From: an uncultured Collinsella sp.
Lineage (GTDB): Bacteria; Actinomycetota; Coriobacteriia; Coriobacteriales; Coriobacteriaceae
Direction of reading: 5' to 3'
Length of the DNA: 57,441 nt
Assembly (NCBI GenBank): GCA_959023295.1
Contig: CAUFBM010000017.1
Coordinates: 1 to 57,441, forward strand
In this document: piece after piece, positions 17,389 to 25,633 of the stretch
How the letters are laid out: the number at the start of each line of letters is the position of its first letter
How positions within the stretch are numbered: the stretch's first letter is position 1
Made by a program: the position numbers and the translations under genes
The notes under the pieces: model-generated
Databases searched by the model: none
What the model saw: the letters and a program-made list of their open reading frames with translations, nothing else
Told to the model about the DNA's origin: nothing

Positions 17389-17472
17389 AGATAATCAACG
17401 TAAGAGGATTATCCTACAACTCACATCGCAATAACGAGCGTCATCAAGAACGCACGACTCGCCCACTGAGTC

Positions 17473-18765
17473 CTAGGGCCGATTCTTTTTATTGAGCGCC
17501 GCCGGGGAAACGCGGATACCGTCGCCAGTCTGACGAACGTAGGTCTTGCGAGCCGGCTTAGAGGCCACAGCAGCCTTATGAGCACGCTGATTGGGGTCCA
17601 CGGTAACCTGGGACGCAGGATGTGCCTTAACGGGCGCAGAGGGCCCCTGAGGCGTGCGTCCGAACTTTCGCATCACACGGTCCCAGCGCGCATGAATGCT
17701 CTCGTTATGGGCACTCTTAAGGCCCAGCAGCGGGGCAGCCAAAATGGTCGGAGCGATAAAGGTGATCAGGCGCCACAGTAGATAGCCGGCAGTAGAGGCC
17801 GTGCCAAAAAAGTGACCTAAAAACAGTGCGAAGCCACCCTCGGCGCCACCGGTGCCGCCGGGCAGCGGAACGGCGGAGCTCAACAGCTGGACAAAGGCGC
17901 TCGCGGCCATGACCGAGAAAAAGTCAACTTCGTGGTGGCCAAAGGAGAGCATCAAAAAATACGGAACCAGGTAGAAAAACGCCAGCTGCAGCATGGTGAT
18001 GACGACCGTGAGCAGCATGGACGAAAAATGACCGGCGGAGAGTTTGAATTTCTCGGAGAACGAATAGATCTCGCCATCAACAAAGGTGCGCAAGCCCTCG
18101 ATCTTAGTGGCCGAGACACCCACGCGCTCGAGCCAATTGATGATGCAATGAGCGACGCGCGTGACGGTCTTGGGCATCAACGCCACGGCAAAGATGCCGA
18201 GCAGAATGCAACAGTGGCCGCCAAAACTAAAGACGCACAGCAGCGTCATGTCGCCATAACGCTCGGCGAAAAACGGCATACGGGCGAGCAGCAGAATGGC
18301 GCCCCATGCCACCAAACCAAATTGGTACACGATAAAGCGGGTGAACTGCGTGGCGCCGGCTTCACCCACGTTTTGGCCAGCTTTGGTCAGGCGGTAAATC
18401 TGGGCAGGCGTAGAGCCCATCATCATGGGCGTCAGATTGCCAAAGAAGATGCCGCTCGCCTCAACCGAAATGAGGTCGCGGATACCGACGGGCGAATCGG
18501 GGTCGAGCCAAACGGCGATTGCATACGCCACGATGCCAAAAACGAGGTACAGAAACATGCAAAAGCACGCAGCAAAGAGCCAGGACATCTGGACACTGGA
18601 CATAGCGGCCCAAAACTGCTCCATCTGCCCGGTCACGACCAAATAGATGATATAGCCAATCAGCACAACGCCGATGAAGATGGCGCCGCGGCGCGCGCTC
18701 TTGTTGTCATCGCCGCCAGAAACCTCAACCTGAGGCTTGGGCGCATGCTGAGAGGACTCCGTCAT
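17473..18765 (-). CDS. Flippase-like/lysylphosphatidylglycerol synthase-type membrane protein
   Basis: A polytopic membrane protein of 430 aa with about eight hydrophobic segments between residues 25 and 345. It resembles the UPF0104 (LPG_synthase_TM, YbhN-like) family; the conserved glycine-rich segment PLPGGTGGAEGGFALF lies near residue 295. Such proteins move or build modified lipids, but the isolated membrane domain has no settled function. There is no C-terminal aminoacyl transfer domain; instead a basic, disordered cytosolic tail (about 350-430) ends the chain. The start has AAAAGGAGCCTC before the ATG. Confidence 0.85.
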   Translation of the reverse strand: MTESSQHAPKPQVEVSGGDDNKSARRGAIFIGVVLIGYIIYLVVTGQMEQFWAAMSSVQMSWLFAACFCMFLYLVFGIVAYAIAVWLDPDSPVGIRDLISVEASGIFFGNLTPMMMGSTPAQIYRLTKAGQNVGEAGATQFTRFIVYQFGLVAWGAILLLARMPFFAERYGDMTLLCVFSFGGHCCILLGIFAVALMPKTVTRVAHCIINWLERVGVSATKIEGLRTFVDGEIYSFSEKFKLSAGHFSSMLLTVVITMLQLAFFYLVPYFLMLSFGHHEVDFFSVMAASAFVQLLSSAVPLPGGTGGAEGGFALFLGHFFGTASTAGYLLWRLITFIAPTILAAPLLGLKSAHNESIHARWDRVMRKFGRTPQGPSAPVKAHPASQVTVDPNQRAHKAAVASKPARKTYVRQTGDGIRVSPAALNKKNRP

Positions 18766-18798
18766 GAGGCTCCTTTTGACCGTCTAAGTATCTGAGAT

Positions 18799-18804
18799 AT
18801 TGTA
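18799..18804 (-). promoter_or_regulatory. Possible -10 element for the flippase-like gene
   Basis: TACAAT on the minus strand lies 34 bases before the start codon. The best -35 candidate (TTTTGC, 16 bases away) is poor. Confidence 0.35.
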
Positions 18805-18873
18805 CCCGTATGAGAGATGAGCAAAACGAAAAGCTATGAGGCAAATGGGATTAACAGACCAGACCACTTATAA

Positions 18874-18905
18874 TAAAAAACCCGACCTTCTCACGGAAGG
18901 TCGGG
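18874..18905 (-). terminator. Terminator after the tRNA-Glu pair
   Basis: Minus-strand ACCCGACCTTC and GAAGGTCGGGT flank a short loop and are followed by TTTTTTATTA. It lies 13 bases beyond the second tRNA. Confidence 0.92.
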
Positions 18906-18917
18906 TATCTAAAAACA

Positions 18918-18994
18918 TGGTAGCCCGTACCAGATTCGAACTGGTGATCTCCGCCTTGAGAGGGCGGCGTCCTAAACCGCTAGACGAACGGGCC
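18918..18994 (-). tRNA. tRNA-Glu (anticodon CTC)
   Basis: Read on the minus strand, the acceptor 5' strand GGCCCGT pairs with ACGGGCT. The anticodon stem is CCGCC/GGCGG with loop CTCTCAA, giving anticodon CTC. The T arm is ACCAG-TTCGAAT-CTGGT. The 3' CCA is encoded. The gene is identical in sequence to the copy 22 bases upstream. Confidence 0.96.
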
Positions 18995-19016
18995 ATAAGC
19001 CTCAGCAGAAAAGAAG

Positions 19017-19093
19017 TGGTAGCCCGTACCAGATTCGAACTGGTGATCTCCGCCTTGAGAGGGCGGCGTCCTAAACCGCTAGACGAACGGGCC
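19017..19093 (-). tRNA. tRNA-Glu (anticodon CTC), first copy
   Basis: Same cloverleaf and encoded CCA as the copy at 18918-18994; this one is promoter-proximal. Both are expected to be cut from one transcript that ends at the terminator at 18874-18905. Confidence 0.96.
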
Positions 19094-19127
19094 ACATGAC
19101 ATCTGCACTGCCGTGCTGCGAGGACAT

Positions 19128-19156
19128 ATATTACGGGACATAAAACGCGAGCGCAA
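19128..19156 (-). promoter_or_regulatory. Promoter of the tRNA-Glu pair
   Basis: On the minus strand TTGCGC (19156-19151) and TAATAT (19133-19128) are separated by exactly 17 bases. Transcription would start about 25-30 bases before the first tRNA. Confidence 0.6.
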
Positions 19157-19247
19157 GAAGAAATTCCAAATTGCCCGAATTATGTCGGGAGGTTATGGAA
19201 CACGCAGGTCAAATAGGCAGCCCATTTGGAATGGAACCGAAGGATGA

Positions 19248-20642
19248 TTATCCAAGGTGCAGGTGAGTCAGGAGGGCTTCGCGCTCGTTGGGGATGTTAT
19301 CCTCGATCACAGCGTCGAGGGCCGCGTTGAGCAGCTGCCCCAGTTCCGGCCCGGGCTTGACGCCGGCTCGAATCAGGTCGCCGCCGTTGATGGCAAGCAT
19401 CTTGAGCGTATAGGGCTCCCCTGCCTCAAGCAGTCCGTGGGCGATTGAGCGCATCTCCTCGATCGTCTCGACGTAATAGAAGCACGACGGCGCCTTACCC
19501 AGCATATCGGCACGCTTAAGGTCCATAAGCTCGTCAATCAGACGCGGCGTGTCGACGCCCTCGCCCGAAAGCAGGCGCATCATATTGAGCAAACAGGAAC
19601 GCTCGGGGCGTAACGGCTTATCGTGATACTTGATAAGCAGACACACATCGCGAACCAAATCGTGCGAAAGCGCCAGACGATCCATAACAGCGCGTGCCTT
19701 CTTGGCGCCAAGCTCGGGATGACCGTAAAAGTGACCGCTGCCCGCATGGTCAACCGTAAAGCAATCGGGCTTGGAGACGTCATGCAAAAACGCTGCCCAC
19801 ATTAAACTCGACGAAGGAGCCACGCCGTCACACAACGCCAACTCTCCCGCCACTGTCAACACGCGAGCGATATGCTCGTAGACATTAAAGGCATGGTAGA
19901 CGCTGCGCTGGTCAAACCCACGAGCCGGCGCAAGCTCGGGCACGGCGGCACAAATAAGCTCGGGGTAGCGCAGCATCGCGTCTCCCCCATGACCGGTCGA
20001 AAGAATGCCTTCGAGCTCAATGCCCATGCGCTCGCGTGCCACGGCATCGAGCAGCGGCGAGCATTCGGCAAGTGCCTGTTTAGTCTTAGGCTCGATCATA
20101 AAATCGAGGCGGCAGGCAAAACGCACCGCGCGCAGCATACGAAGCGCGTCCTCGTTAAAGCGACGCTTGGGATCTCCGACGGCACGGATCAGCTTGCGTT
20201 CCAGGTCACCCTGACCGTCGTAACGGTCGACAAGACCACGCTGGGGATGCCAAGCCATGGCATTAACGGTAAAGTCACGACGGGCCAGATCGTCCTCAAG
20301 CGAGGCCGCACGCTCCACACTCTGCGGATGTCGGCCATCGGTGTAAAAACCGTCCAGACGATACGTCGTGACCTCAATGCGCTCATCGTCACAAATGGCG
20401 GTAATGCCGCCAAATTTAATACCAGATTCAACTACCGCAATACCGGCGGCCTCGAGTGCCGCCTTGGACTCCTGCCACAGGCCGCTGCAACACATATCGA
20501 CATCGTGGCTGGGGCGCCCCATCAGGGCGTCACGTACCCAACCGCCCACGAACCAGGCCTCAAGACCTGCTGCCTCAAGCGCATGTAGCACACGCAGGGA
20601 GGCGCCTGAGGGCTGCGTACCGTTGAGCGAAACATTGCACAT
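19248..20642 (-). CDS. cca: CCA tRNA nucleotidyltransferase
   Basis: Adds or repairs the 3' CCA of tRNAs using CTP and ATP. The 464 aa chain has the nucleotidyltransferase signature GGWVRD (33-38) with metal-binding DVD (47-49), RRDFTVNAMA near residue 115, GDPKRRFNEDALRMLRA near 155, and an HD domain with FLHD near residue 270. The two adjacent tRNA-Glu genes encode their own CCA, so here the enzyme may mainly repair ends. TAGGAGG lies eight bases before the ATG. It is transcribed alone, with 190 bases of non-coding sequence upstream. Confidence 0.95.
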   Translation of the reverse strand: MCNVSLNGTQPSGASLRVLHALEAAGLEAWFVGGWVRDALMGRPSHDVDMCCSGLWQESKAALEAAGIAVVESGIKFGGITAICDDERIEVTTYRLDGFYTDGRHPQSVERAASLEDDLARRDFTVNAMAWHPQRGLVDRYDGQGDLERKLIRAVGDPKRRFNEDALRMLRAVRFACRLDFMIEPKTKQALAECSPLLDAVARERMGIELEGILSTGHGGDAMLRYPELICAAVPELAPARGFDQRSVYHAFNVYEHIARVLTVAGELALCDGVAPSSSLMWAAFLHDVSKPDCFTVDHAGSGHFYGHPELGAKKARAVMDRLALSHDLVRDVCLLIKYHDKPLRPERSCLLNMMRLLSGEGVDTPRLIDELMDLKRADMLGKAPSCFYYVETIEEMRSIAHGLLEAGEPYTLKMLAINGGDLIRAGVKPGPELGQLLNAALDAVIEDNIPNEREALLTHLHLG

Positions 20643-20778
20643 ACCTATGGCCTCCTACGCATGCGAGCGTTCATCGATGGTTCTCAAGAAGTCTAGCAAG
20701 AAACGAGCATGCGCGCACATGCAATCGTGTCGTCAATTCGAACGAACGGGACAGTATGCGCCTCATGTGGACAGCGCG

Positions 20779-20814
20779 AAAAAACACCCGCCTTGGGAAT
20801 CCAAAGCGGGTGTT
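20779..20814 (-). terminator. Terminator after the distal 1-phosphofructokinase gene
   Basis: Minus-strand AACACCCGCTTTGG and CCAAGGCGGGTGTT form a stem followed by TTTTTTCGC. Confidence 0.92.
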
Positions 20815-20836
20815 CGGCAACGATGCATCGATGCAG

Positions 20837-21769
20837 CTAACAGACCTGGCGAACCTCGATATGCTTCTTATATTCGTCCACCTTGGTAAAATCGCCCAGA
20901 CCGGCGCACTCCACCACGTTGGCACCGGTGGCCATCGAGAGGCACAAAGCGTCCTCAACACGCTCGGGGGCGTCGTGCCACACGGACAGGAAGGCGGCAA
21001 GCGAGGAGTCGCCGGCGCAGACGGTCGACAGCACCTTGACCTCAAAGGTACGGTTGGCAAACCAGATGTGCTCGCCGTTGGAGAAGTACGCGCCGTCGCC
21101 ACCAAGGGTCAGCAGTACGTTCTTGGCGCCCTTGGCGTGCAGCTCGGCCATCGCGCCCTTAACGGACTCGTCGTCGCCACCGCTTACCTTAATGCCAAAG
21201 ATGTCGAGTAGTTCGTCGTCGTTGGGCTTAATGAGCAACGGCTCCATGGCGATGAGGTCGGCTAGCTGATGACTCGAGATATCGAGCACGAACTCGGCAC
21301 CCTTTGCCTTAACACGGCGCAGGACCTCGGCAAGGAAACCCTCAGAGGTGTTGGGGGGCAGCGAGCCGCTAATGACCAGGCAGGTCATGTCGTCGAGCGA
21401 ATCAATGAGCTCAAACATCTCCTGCTCGTTGGCCGCATTGATGGCAGCGCCCGCATTGACCATGTTGTACTCGGTATCGGGACCGGCGTTGAGGAAGACA
21501 TTGACGCGCGTGATGCCGTCGGTCCACACGGGCTTGACGGGCACGCCCAGGGCCTCGGCGCCCTTGACGATAAACTCGCCCGAGAAACCGGCAAAAAAGC
21601 CCAGGATCGTGGTGTCGACGCCGTAGTGATCAAGGGTGAACGAGACGTTGAGACCCTTGCCGTTGGGCGTATAGACCGCGTTGCGCGTGCGGGTGACGGT
21701 GTTGGCGGAAAGACCGTCACAGGCAATGTTGTAGTCGATGGCGGGATTTGCAGTGAGCGTGTAAATCAT
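20837..21769 (-). CDS. 1-phosphofructokinase-like PfkB-family kinase (copy 1)
   Basis: Expected to phosphorylate fructose-1-phosphate (or a related ketose phosphate) with ATP. The 310 aa chain starts MIYTLTANPAIDYNI and has GKGLNVS near residue 38 and TLGGDGAYFS near 221. The catalytic motif is CAGDSSLAAF at 251-260, with base Asp254. Normally this reads GAGD; Cys replaces the first Gly of the anion hole, as in the neighbouring paralogue. The ATG at 21769 has AAAGGA six bases upstream; an earlier GTG (21784) is poorer. Terminators on both sides suggest its own promoter. Tagatose-6-phosphate kinase is an alternative. Confidence 0.85.
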   Translation of the reverse strand: MIYTLTANPAIDYNIACDGLSANTVTRTRNAVYTPNGKGLNVSFTLDHYGVDTTILGFFAGFSGEFIVKGAEALGVPVKPVWTDGITRVNVFLNAGPDTEYNMVNAGAAINAANEQEMFELIDSLDDMTCLVISGSLPPNTSEGFLAEVLRRVKAKGAEFVLDISSHQLADLIAMEPLLIKPNDDELLDIFGIKVSGGDDESVKGAMAELHAKGAKNVLLTLGGDGAYFSNGEHIWFANRTFEVKVLSTVCAGDSSLAAFLSVWHDAPERVEDALCLSMATGANVVECAGLGDFTKVDEYKKHIEVRQVC

Positions 21770-21926
21770 GAATGTTCCTTTCACAAGGCAACGTGTTAAT
21801 GAAAGTATATTCCACGCTTCGGGAAAAGACTATAGCAACTCGGCGAACGGTGTAGAACGCGTGCAGGGCGGCGGGATGACGGGCAAAAGAAACAGAGTCC
21901 CCGCCCTGTCGCTCGCCCACAATATA

Positions 21927-21960
21927 CAAAAATGGCGCCCCGGCCTAAACCGGGACGCCA
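21927..21960 (-). terminator. Terminator after the proximal kinase gene
   Basis: Minus-strand TGGCGTCCCGG and CCGGGGCGCCA with a short loop, followed by TTTTTG. It closes the ptsH-ptsI-kinase unit. Confidence 0.92.
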
Positions 21961-21985
21961 TACACGCGAAAATCTAGCGTTTCGC

Positions 21986-22918
21986 TTACTTGCGGTCGAG
22001 CTTGCGGACAGCAACGCGCTTGCTGTACTCATCGACGTGACCGAAGTCGCCGATGCCGACGGACTCGGCAACGTTAGCGCCGGTGGCCATAGCGAGCTTC
22101 ATGGCCTCCTCGACGTTGTCGCGATCCCTGTACCACTTGTGCAGGAAGGCAGCGAGGGTGCAGTCGCCAGCGCAGACGGAAGAGACCAGCTTGATGTTGA
22201 ACTCACGCTTGGCGTACCAGATGTCCTCGCCGTTGGAGAAGTAAGCGTCGCCGCGGCTACCACGGGTGAGCAGCACGTTCTGGACGCCGGCGTCGTGGGC
22301 GAGCTTCATGGCAACGCGGACCTCGTCGTCGGTGTCGACCGGCACGCCGAAGATGGCCTTCATCTCATGATGGTTCGGCTTAATGAGCAGCGGCTTCTTG
22401 TGAGCAAGCTCCTTGAGCTTGTCGGAGGACAGGTCCAGGACGACGTCGGCGCCACGGGCCTGAGCGTGCTCCATGACCTTAGCCAGGAAGTCAGGCGTAG
22501 CTTTGGGAGGCACGGAGCCAGAAACAATCAGGCACTCAAGATCGCCCGCGGTGTCCAGGATGTTGTAGAGCTCCTCCTGGTGCTGCGGCGTGATCGGGGC
22601 GCCGGGGTTCAGGATGCCGTACTCGTGCTGGCCATCGTTGACATAGGTGTTAATGCGCGTGATACCGTCGGTCCAGACCGGGCGGCACAGGCAGCCCAGG
22701 TTCATGACCTCCTCGACGATGAACTTGCCCGTGAAGCCGGCGAAGAAGCCGAGCGCGACGGTGTCGACGCCCATCTTCTTAAAGGCGAAGGACACATCGA
22801 GGCCCTTGCCGTTGGCCGTGTAGCTGGCCGAGCCGGTGCGGACGTTCTCGTCGGGCTTGAGCGGAGAGCTCGAAACCGTCATGTCGACAGCCGGGTTAGC
22901 GGTTAACGTGTAGAACAT
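21986..22918 (-). CDS. 1-phosphofructokinase-like PfkB-family kinase (copy 2)
   Basis: A paralogue of the next gene downstream, 310 aa, starting MFYTLTANPAVDMTV. The catalytic motif is CAGDCTLAAF (249-258) with Asp252; Cys again replaces the first Gly of GAGD. The second ATP-site motif is altered to TRGSRGDAYFS instead of TLGGDGAYFS, so substrate or kinetics may differ between the copies. It follows ptsI by 74 bases and is probably co-transcribed with ptsH-ptsI. AGGGGG lies about nine bases upstream of the ATG. One copy may be specific for fructose-1-phosphate and the other for a related sugar phosphate; this is inference. Confidence 0.85.
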   Translation of the reverse strand: MFYTLTANPAVDMTVSSSPLKPDENVRTGSASYTANGKGLDVSFAFKKMGVDTVALGFFAGFTGKFIVEEVMNLGCLCRPVWTDGITRINTYVNDGQHEYGILNPGAPITPQHQEELYNILDTAGDLECLIVSGSVPPKATPDFLAKVMEHAQARGADVVLDLSSDKLKELAHKKPLLIKPNHHEMKAIFGVPVDTDDEVRVAMKLAHDAGVQNVLLTRGSRGDAYFSNGEDIWYAKREFNIKLVSSVCAGDCTLAAFLHKWYRDRDNVEEAMKLAMATGANVAESVGIGDFGHVDEYSKRVAVRKLDRK

Positions 22919-22992
22919 TTACAGTACCCCCTGTATATGTGAGGGCCGCGTGGCCGGCCCATTCCAACCACACGGTTACCTCTGATACCAAA

Positions 22993-24696
22993 TTAGCGAG
23001 CTGCGGACTCGAGCAGTGCTTTGACCTCGGCGGCGGTGTTGCAGGCGAGCGCCTTCTCGGCGAGCTCGTCGCACTCGGCCTTGGTCCACTGGCTGATGGT
23101 CTTGCGGGTGCGCAGGATAGACGGAGCGCTCATCGAGAACTCCTCCAGGCCCCAGCTGATCAGCAGCGGCTCGAGCAGCGGATCGGCAGCGGCCTCGCCG
23201 CACATACCGACCATGATGCCAGCCTTCACGCCGCTCTCGATGATGTTCTTGAGCGAGCGGAGCACGGCGGGATAGTACACCTGGTACAGGTTGGAGATGG
23301 TGTCGTTGCCACGGTCGGCGCACATGGTGTAGCCGATCAGGTCGTTGGTGCCGATGGAGAAGAAGTCGGCGACCTCGGCCAGACGGTCAGCGAGCAGTGA
23401 AGCGGCGGGCGTCTCGACCATAATGCCGACCTCAATGTTCTCGTTGAACTTGCGACCCTCTTCGGTCAGCTCGGCCTTGCACTGCTCGACGAGCTCCTTG
23501 ACAGCCACAACCTCCTCGACGCAGGTGACGAGCGGGATCATGATCTTGACATCGCCGAAGGCGCTGGCGCGCAGCAGGGCGCGGAGCTGGACCTTGTACT
23601 GATCGGGGTTGGCCAGGCAGTAACGCACGGCGCGGAAGCCCATGAAGGGGTTATCTTCCTTGACCATGTGCAGATACGGAATCTCCTTGTCGCCACCCAC
23701 ATCGAGCGTGCGGATGATGACCGGAGCGCCCTTGAGTGCGCTGGCGACCTTGCGGTAGGCGTTGAACTGCTCCTCCTCGGAAGGAAGCTCGGCAGAGTCC
23801 ATGAACAGGAACTCGGAGCGGAACAGACCGATAGCCTCGGCGTCGTGATCGAGCGCGTTGGGCACGTCATCGGGGTTACCGATGTTGCAGGCGATGATCT
23901 TCTTGATGCCATCGGCAGTCACGGACGGCTTGCCGCGGAAAGCCTCGAGGGCCGCCTTCTCGGCAGCGAAGGCCTCGGCCTTGGCGGTGTAGGCGGCGAG
24001 CGTCTCCTCGTCGGGATCGGCCTCGACGATGCCCTTGCCACCGTCGACGACAACGGTCATGCCGTTGCGCAGCGCGGTGCAGCTGTTGGAAACCGAAAGG
24101 ACAGCCGGGATCTCGAGGGCGCGCGCGATGATTGCGGAGTGCGACGTGCGGCCACCGGTCTCGGTGACGATACCGGCAACGTGGGCCTTATCGATCGTGG
24201 CAGTCATGGACGGCGTGAGGTCGTGCACGACAACGACGGTGTTCTCGGGCAGGACGGAGAGGTCGACGACCTCCTTGCCCAGCAGCTCGGCCAGAATACC
24301 GGTGCGGATGTCGGCGATGTCGGCCGCGCGCAAACGGAACATCTCGTCGTCCATGGACAGGAACATGTTCTCGAACATGGTCGAGGTGTCCATGAGCGCC
24401 TGCTCGGCGCAGGTGCCGCCGTCAATGGCGGCGTTGATGGCGTCGGTCATGCCCGGGTCCTGAGCCAGGACAATGTGTCCGCTCATGATCTCGGCCTCGG
24501 CCTCGCCCACCGTCTCCTTCATGTGGTCGGCCTGAGCCTGGGTCTTCTCGCAGAAGACCGAAAGGGCGGTCTGATAGCGCTCCTTTTCTGCTGCCGAATC
24601 AGCAACCTCGTGCGGCTCAAACGTCAAGTCGGGATCGACGGCGACCATGACGGTGCCGATACCGATACCCTCGGATGCGTTGACTCCCTGATACAT
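22993..24696 (-). CDS. ptsI: PTS enzyme I, phosphoenolpyruvate-protein phosphotransferase
   Basis: Transfers phosphate from PEP to HPr as the first step of PTS sugar uptake. In the 567 aa chain the phosphorylated His is at about 186 within GGRTSHSAIIAR. The PEP-binding barrel shows RSEFLFMD, VGIMVETPAA and GTNDLIGYT. I take the ATG at 24696 because GAGAGGA is about six bases upstream; the ATG at 24702 abuts that site. It lies downstream of ptsH with a hairpin between the two, which may tune the HPr:EI ratio. C-terminal residues to about 565 are complete. Confidence 0.97.
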   Translation of the reverse strand: MYQGVNASEGIGIGTVMVAVDPDLTFEPHEVADSAAEKERYQTALSVFCEKTQAQADHMKETVGEAEAEIMSGHIVLAQDPGMTDAINAAIDGGTCAEQALMDTSTMFENMFLSMDDEMFRLRAADIADIRTGILAELLGKEVVDLSVLPENTVVVVHDLTPSMTATIDKAHVAGIVTETGGRTSHSAIIARALEIPAVLSVSNSCTALRNGMTVVVDGGKGIVEADPDEETLAAYTAKAEAFAAEKAALEAFRGKPSVTADGIKKIIACNIGNPDDVPNALDHDAEAIGLFRSEFLFMDSAELPSEEEQFNAYRKVASALKGAPVIIRTLDVGGDKEIPYLHMVKEDNPFMGFRAVRYCLANPDQYKVQLRALLRASAFGDVKIMIPLVTCVEEVVAVKELVEQCKAELTEEGRKFNENIEVGIMVETPAASLLADRLAEVADFFSIGTNDLIGYTMCADRGNDTISNLYQVYYPAVLRSLKNIIESGVKAGIMVGMCGEAAADPLLEPLLISWGLEEFSMSAPSILRTRKTISQWTKAECDELAEKALACNTAAEVKALLESAAR

Positions 24697-24747
24697 TCCC
24701 ATTCCTCTCTCCGTGTCATGTGATAAAGCGTTTTGCCATATCCATGA

Positions 24748-24784
24748 CAAAAGAGCGCAGCTACCTTAATACAGGTCACTGCGC
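24748..24784 (-). terminator. Partial terminator or processing hairpin between ptsH and ptsI
   Basis: Minus-strand GCGCAG-TG-ACCT pairs with AGGT-AG-CTGCGC around a GTATTA loop, followed by TCTTTTGT. The internal mismatch suggests a leaky terminator that lets some transcripts continue into ptsI. Confidence 0.55.
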
Positions 24785-24830
24785 CCCCCAAGTATGAACT
24801 TAATTGTTCAACATGCGACCCGTTTGAGTT

Positions 24831-25094
24831 CTACTCGCCAAGACCGCTCTTGATGAGCTCGACGGCAGCAGCCAGAGCCTCGGCCTCGTCGGCGCCGTCG
24901 CACTTGACCTCGACCTCGGTGCCGCAGGGGATACCAGCAGCCATGAGGGCCATCGGGGACTTGCCGTTGACCTCCTTCTCGGGGGTGACGACCGTCACGT
25001 CGCAGGCGTACTTGCCCATGGTAGAGGCGAAGAGACCAGCGGGACGCATGTGAAGACCCTGAGGATTAACGAGGGTAGCCTTCTCAGAAACCAT
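24831..25094 (-). CDS. ptsH: Phosphocarrier protein HPr
   Basis: The small phosphocarrier of the PTS, 87 aa. GLHMRPA puts the phosphorylated His at position 15. NGKSPMALM puts a Ser at position 46, the residue modified by HPr kinase in low-GC Gram-positives; whether this organism has that kinase cannot be seen here. AAAAGGAG precedes the ATG. The leader is long: a small hairpin (CCTGTCG/CGACAGG) lies at 25121-25140 and a conserved covarying element at 25232-25373. Confidence 0.97.
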   Translation of the reverse strand: MVSEKATLVNPQGLHMRPAGLFASTMGKYACDVTVVTPEKEVNGKSPMALMAAGIPCGTEVEVKCDGADEAEALAAAVELIKSGLGE

Positions 25095-25231
25095 AATTGA
25101 CTCCTTTTTTGTGTTTAAGCCCTGTCGGCTATGCGACAGGAGCCATATTCACGACGTTATTTATATTAACTCACATCAAACTGTTTTTCATTATGTTTCG
25201 GACGAATTGTTGGACAGATGTGTTTGTCGTC

Positions 25232-25373
25232 CGCTTGCTCGCCCACAGGGGGCCGGGCGCGGCCAGTGAGATTTCCTGCTCTACAGTCCTGCGCATGACG
25301 GAAAGCACATTAAGTGCTTTCCTTTGCGTGCGGAACTCGCGACAAACTTAACCGCCCCGCCCGGCAGGCAAGC
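25232..25373 (-). repeat. Nested palindrome with conserved, covarying inner hairpin (copy B)
   Basis: On the minus strand 25342-25275 begins TCGCGAGTTCCGCACG, then the stem GGAAAGCAC, loop TTAAT, stem GTGCTTTCC, then CAGGACTGT and GAGCAGG. This is the same core as 9447-9514, but the stem differs at three base pairs with both sides changed to keep pairing. GC-rich outer arms (GCCGGGCG, and GCTTGC/GCAAGC further out) enclose it. It is about 140-280 bases upstream of ptsH and in the same orientation relative to its gene as copy A is to sdaA. Confidence 0.8.
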
Positions 25374-25479
25374 TGCGGAAACTTGGTCGGTCCAGAGTAA
25401 TATCGTGAGAACGGAATTCTGGCTGAATATTTATCCGCACGGACGATCCGATAGACAGGCCGCGCTATCCCCTTCTTCT

Positions 25480-25549
25480 AACTTGCGGTGATAATATGGA
25501 TTGAATTTGGGGTTGAATCGTTTAAACAGTCCCTATTTCACCGCAACTT
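25480..25549. repeat. TTTCACCGCAAC repeat pair
   Basis: AACTTGCGGTGA (25480-25491) faces the unit containing CCCTATTTCACCGCAACTT (25531-25549). The right unit is identical over its core to those at 73-92 and 413-434. It occupies the gap between the fruA-like terminator and the ptsH leader. Confidence 0.75.
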
Positions 25550-25562
25550 GTGGGAAGGGTAG

Positions 25563-25597
25563 AAAAAGGCGGGGACTCCTGGTGGAGTCCCCGCCTT
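25563..25597 (-). terminator. Terminator after the fructose EII gene
   Basis: Minus-strand AAGGCGGGGACTCC and GGAGTCCCCGCCTT are perfect 14-base arms around ACCA, followed by TTTC. Confidence 0.92.
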
Positions 25598-25633
25598 ATA
25601 TACAAGGGGCGATGTTATTCGCGAGATGCGAGA

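Noticed and set aside
18836..19099. Open frame across the tRNA-Glu genes
   Set aside because: It translates the two identical tRNA genes, which explains the repeated peptide.
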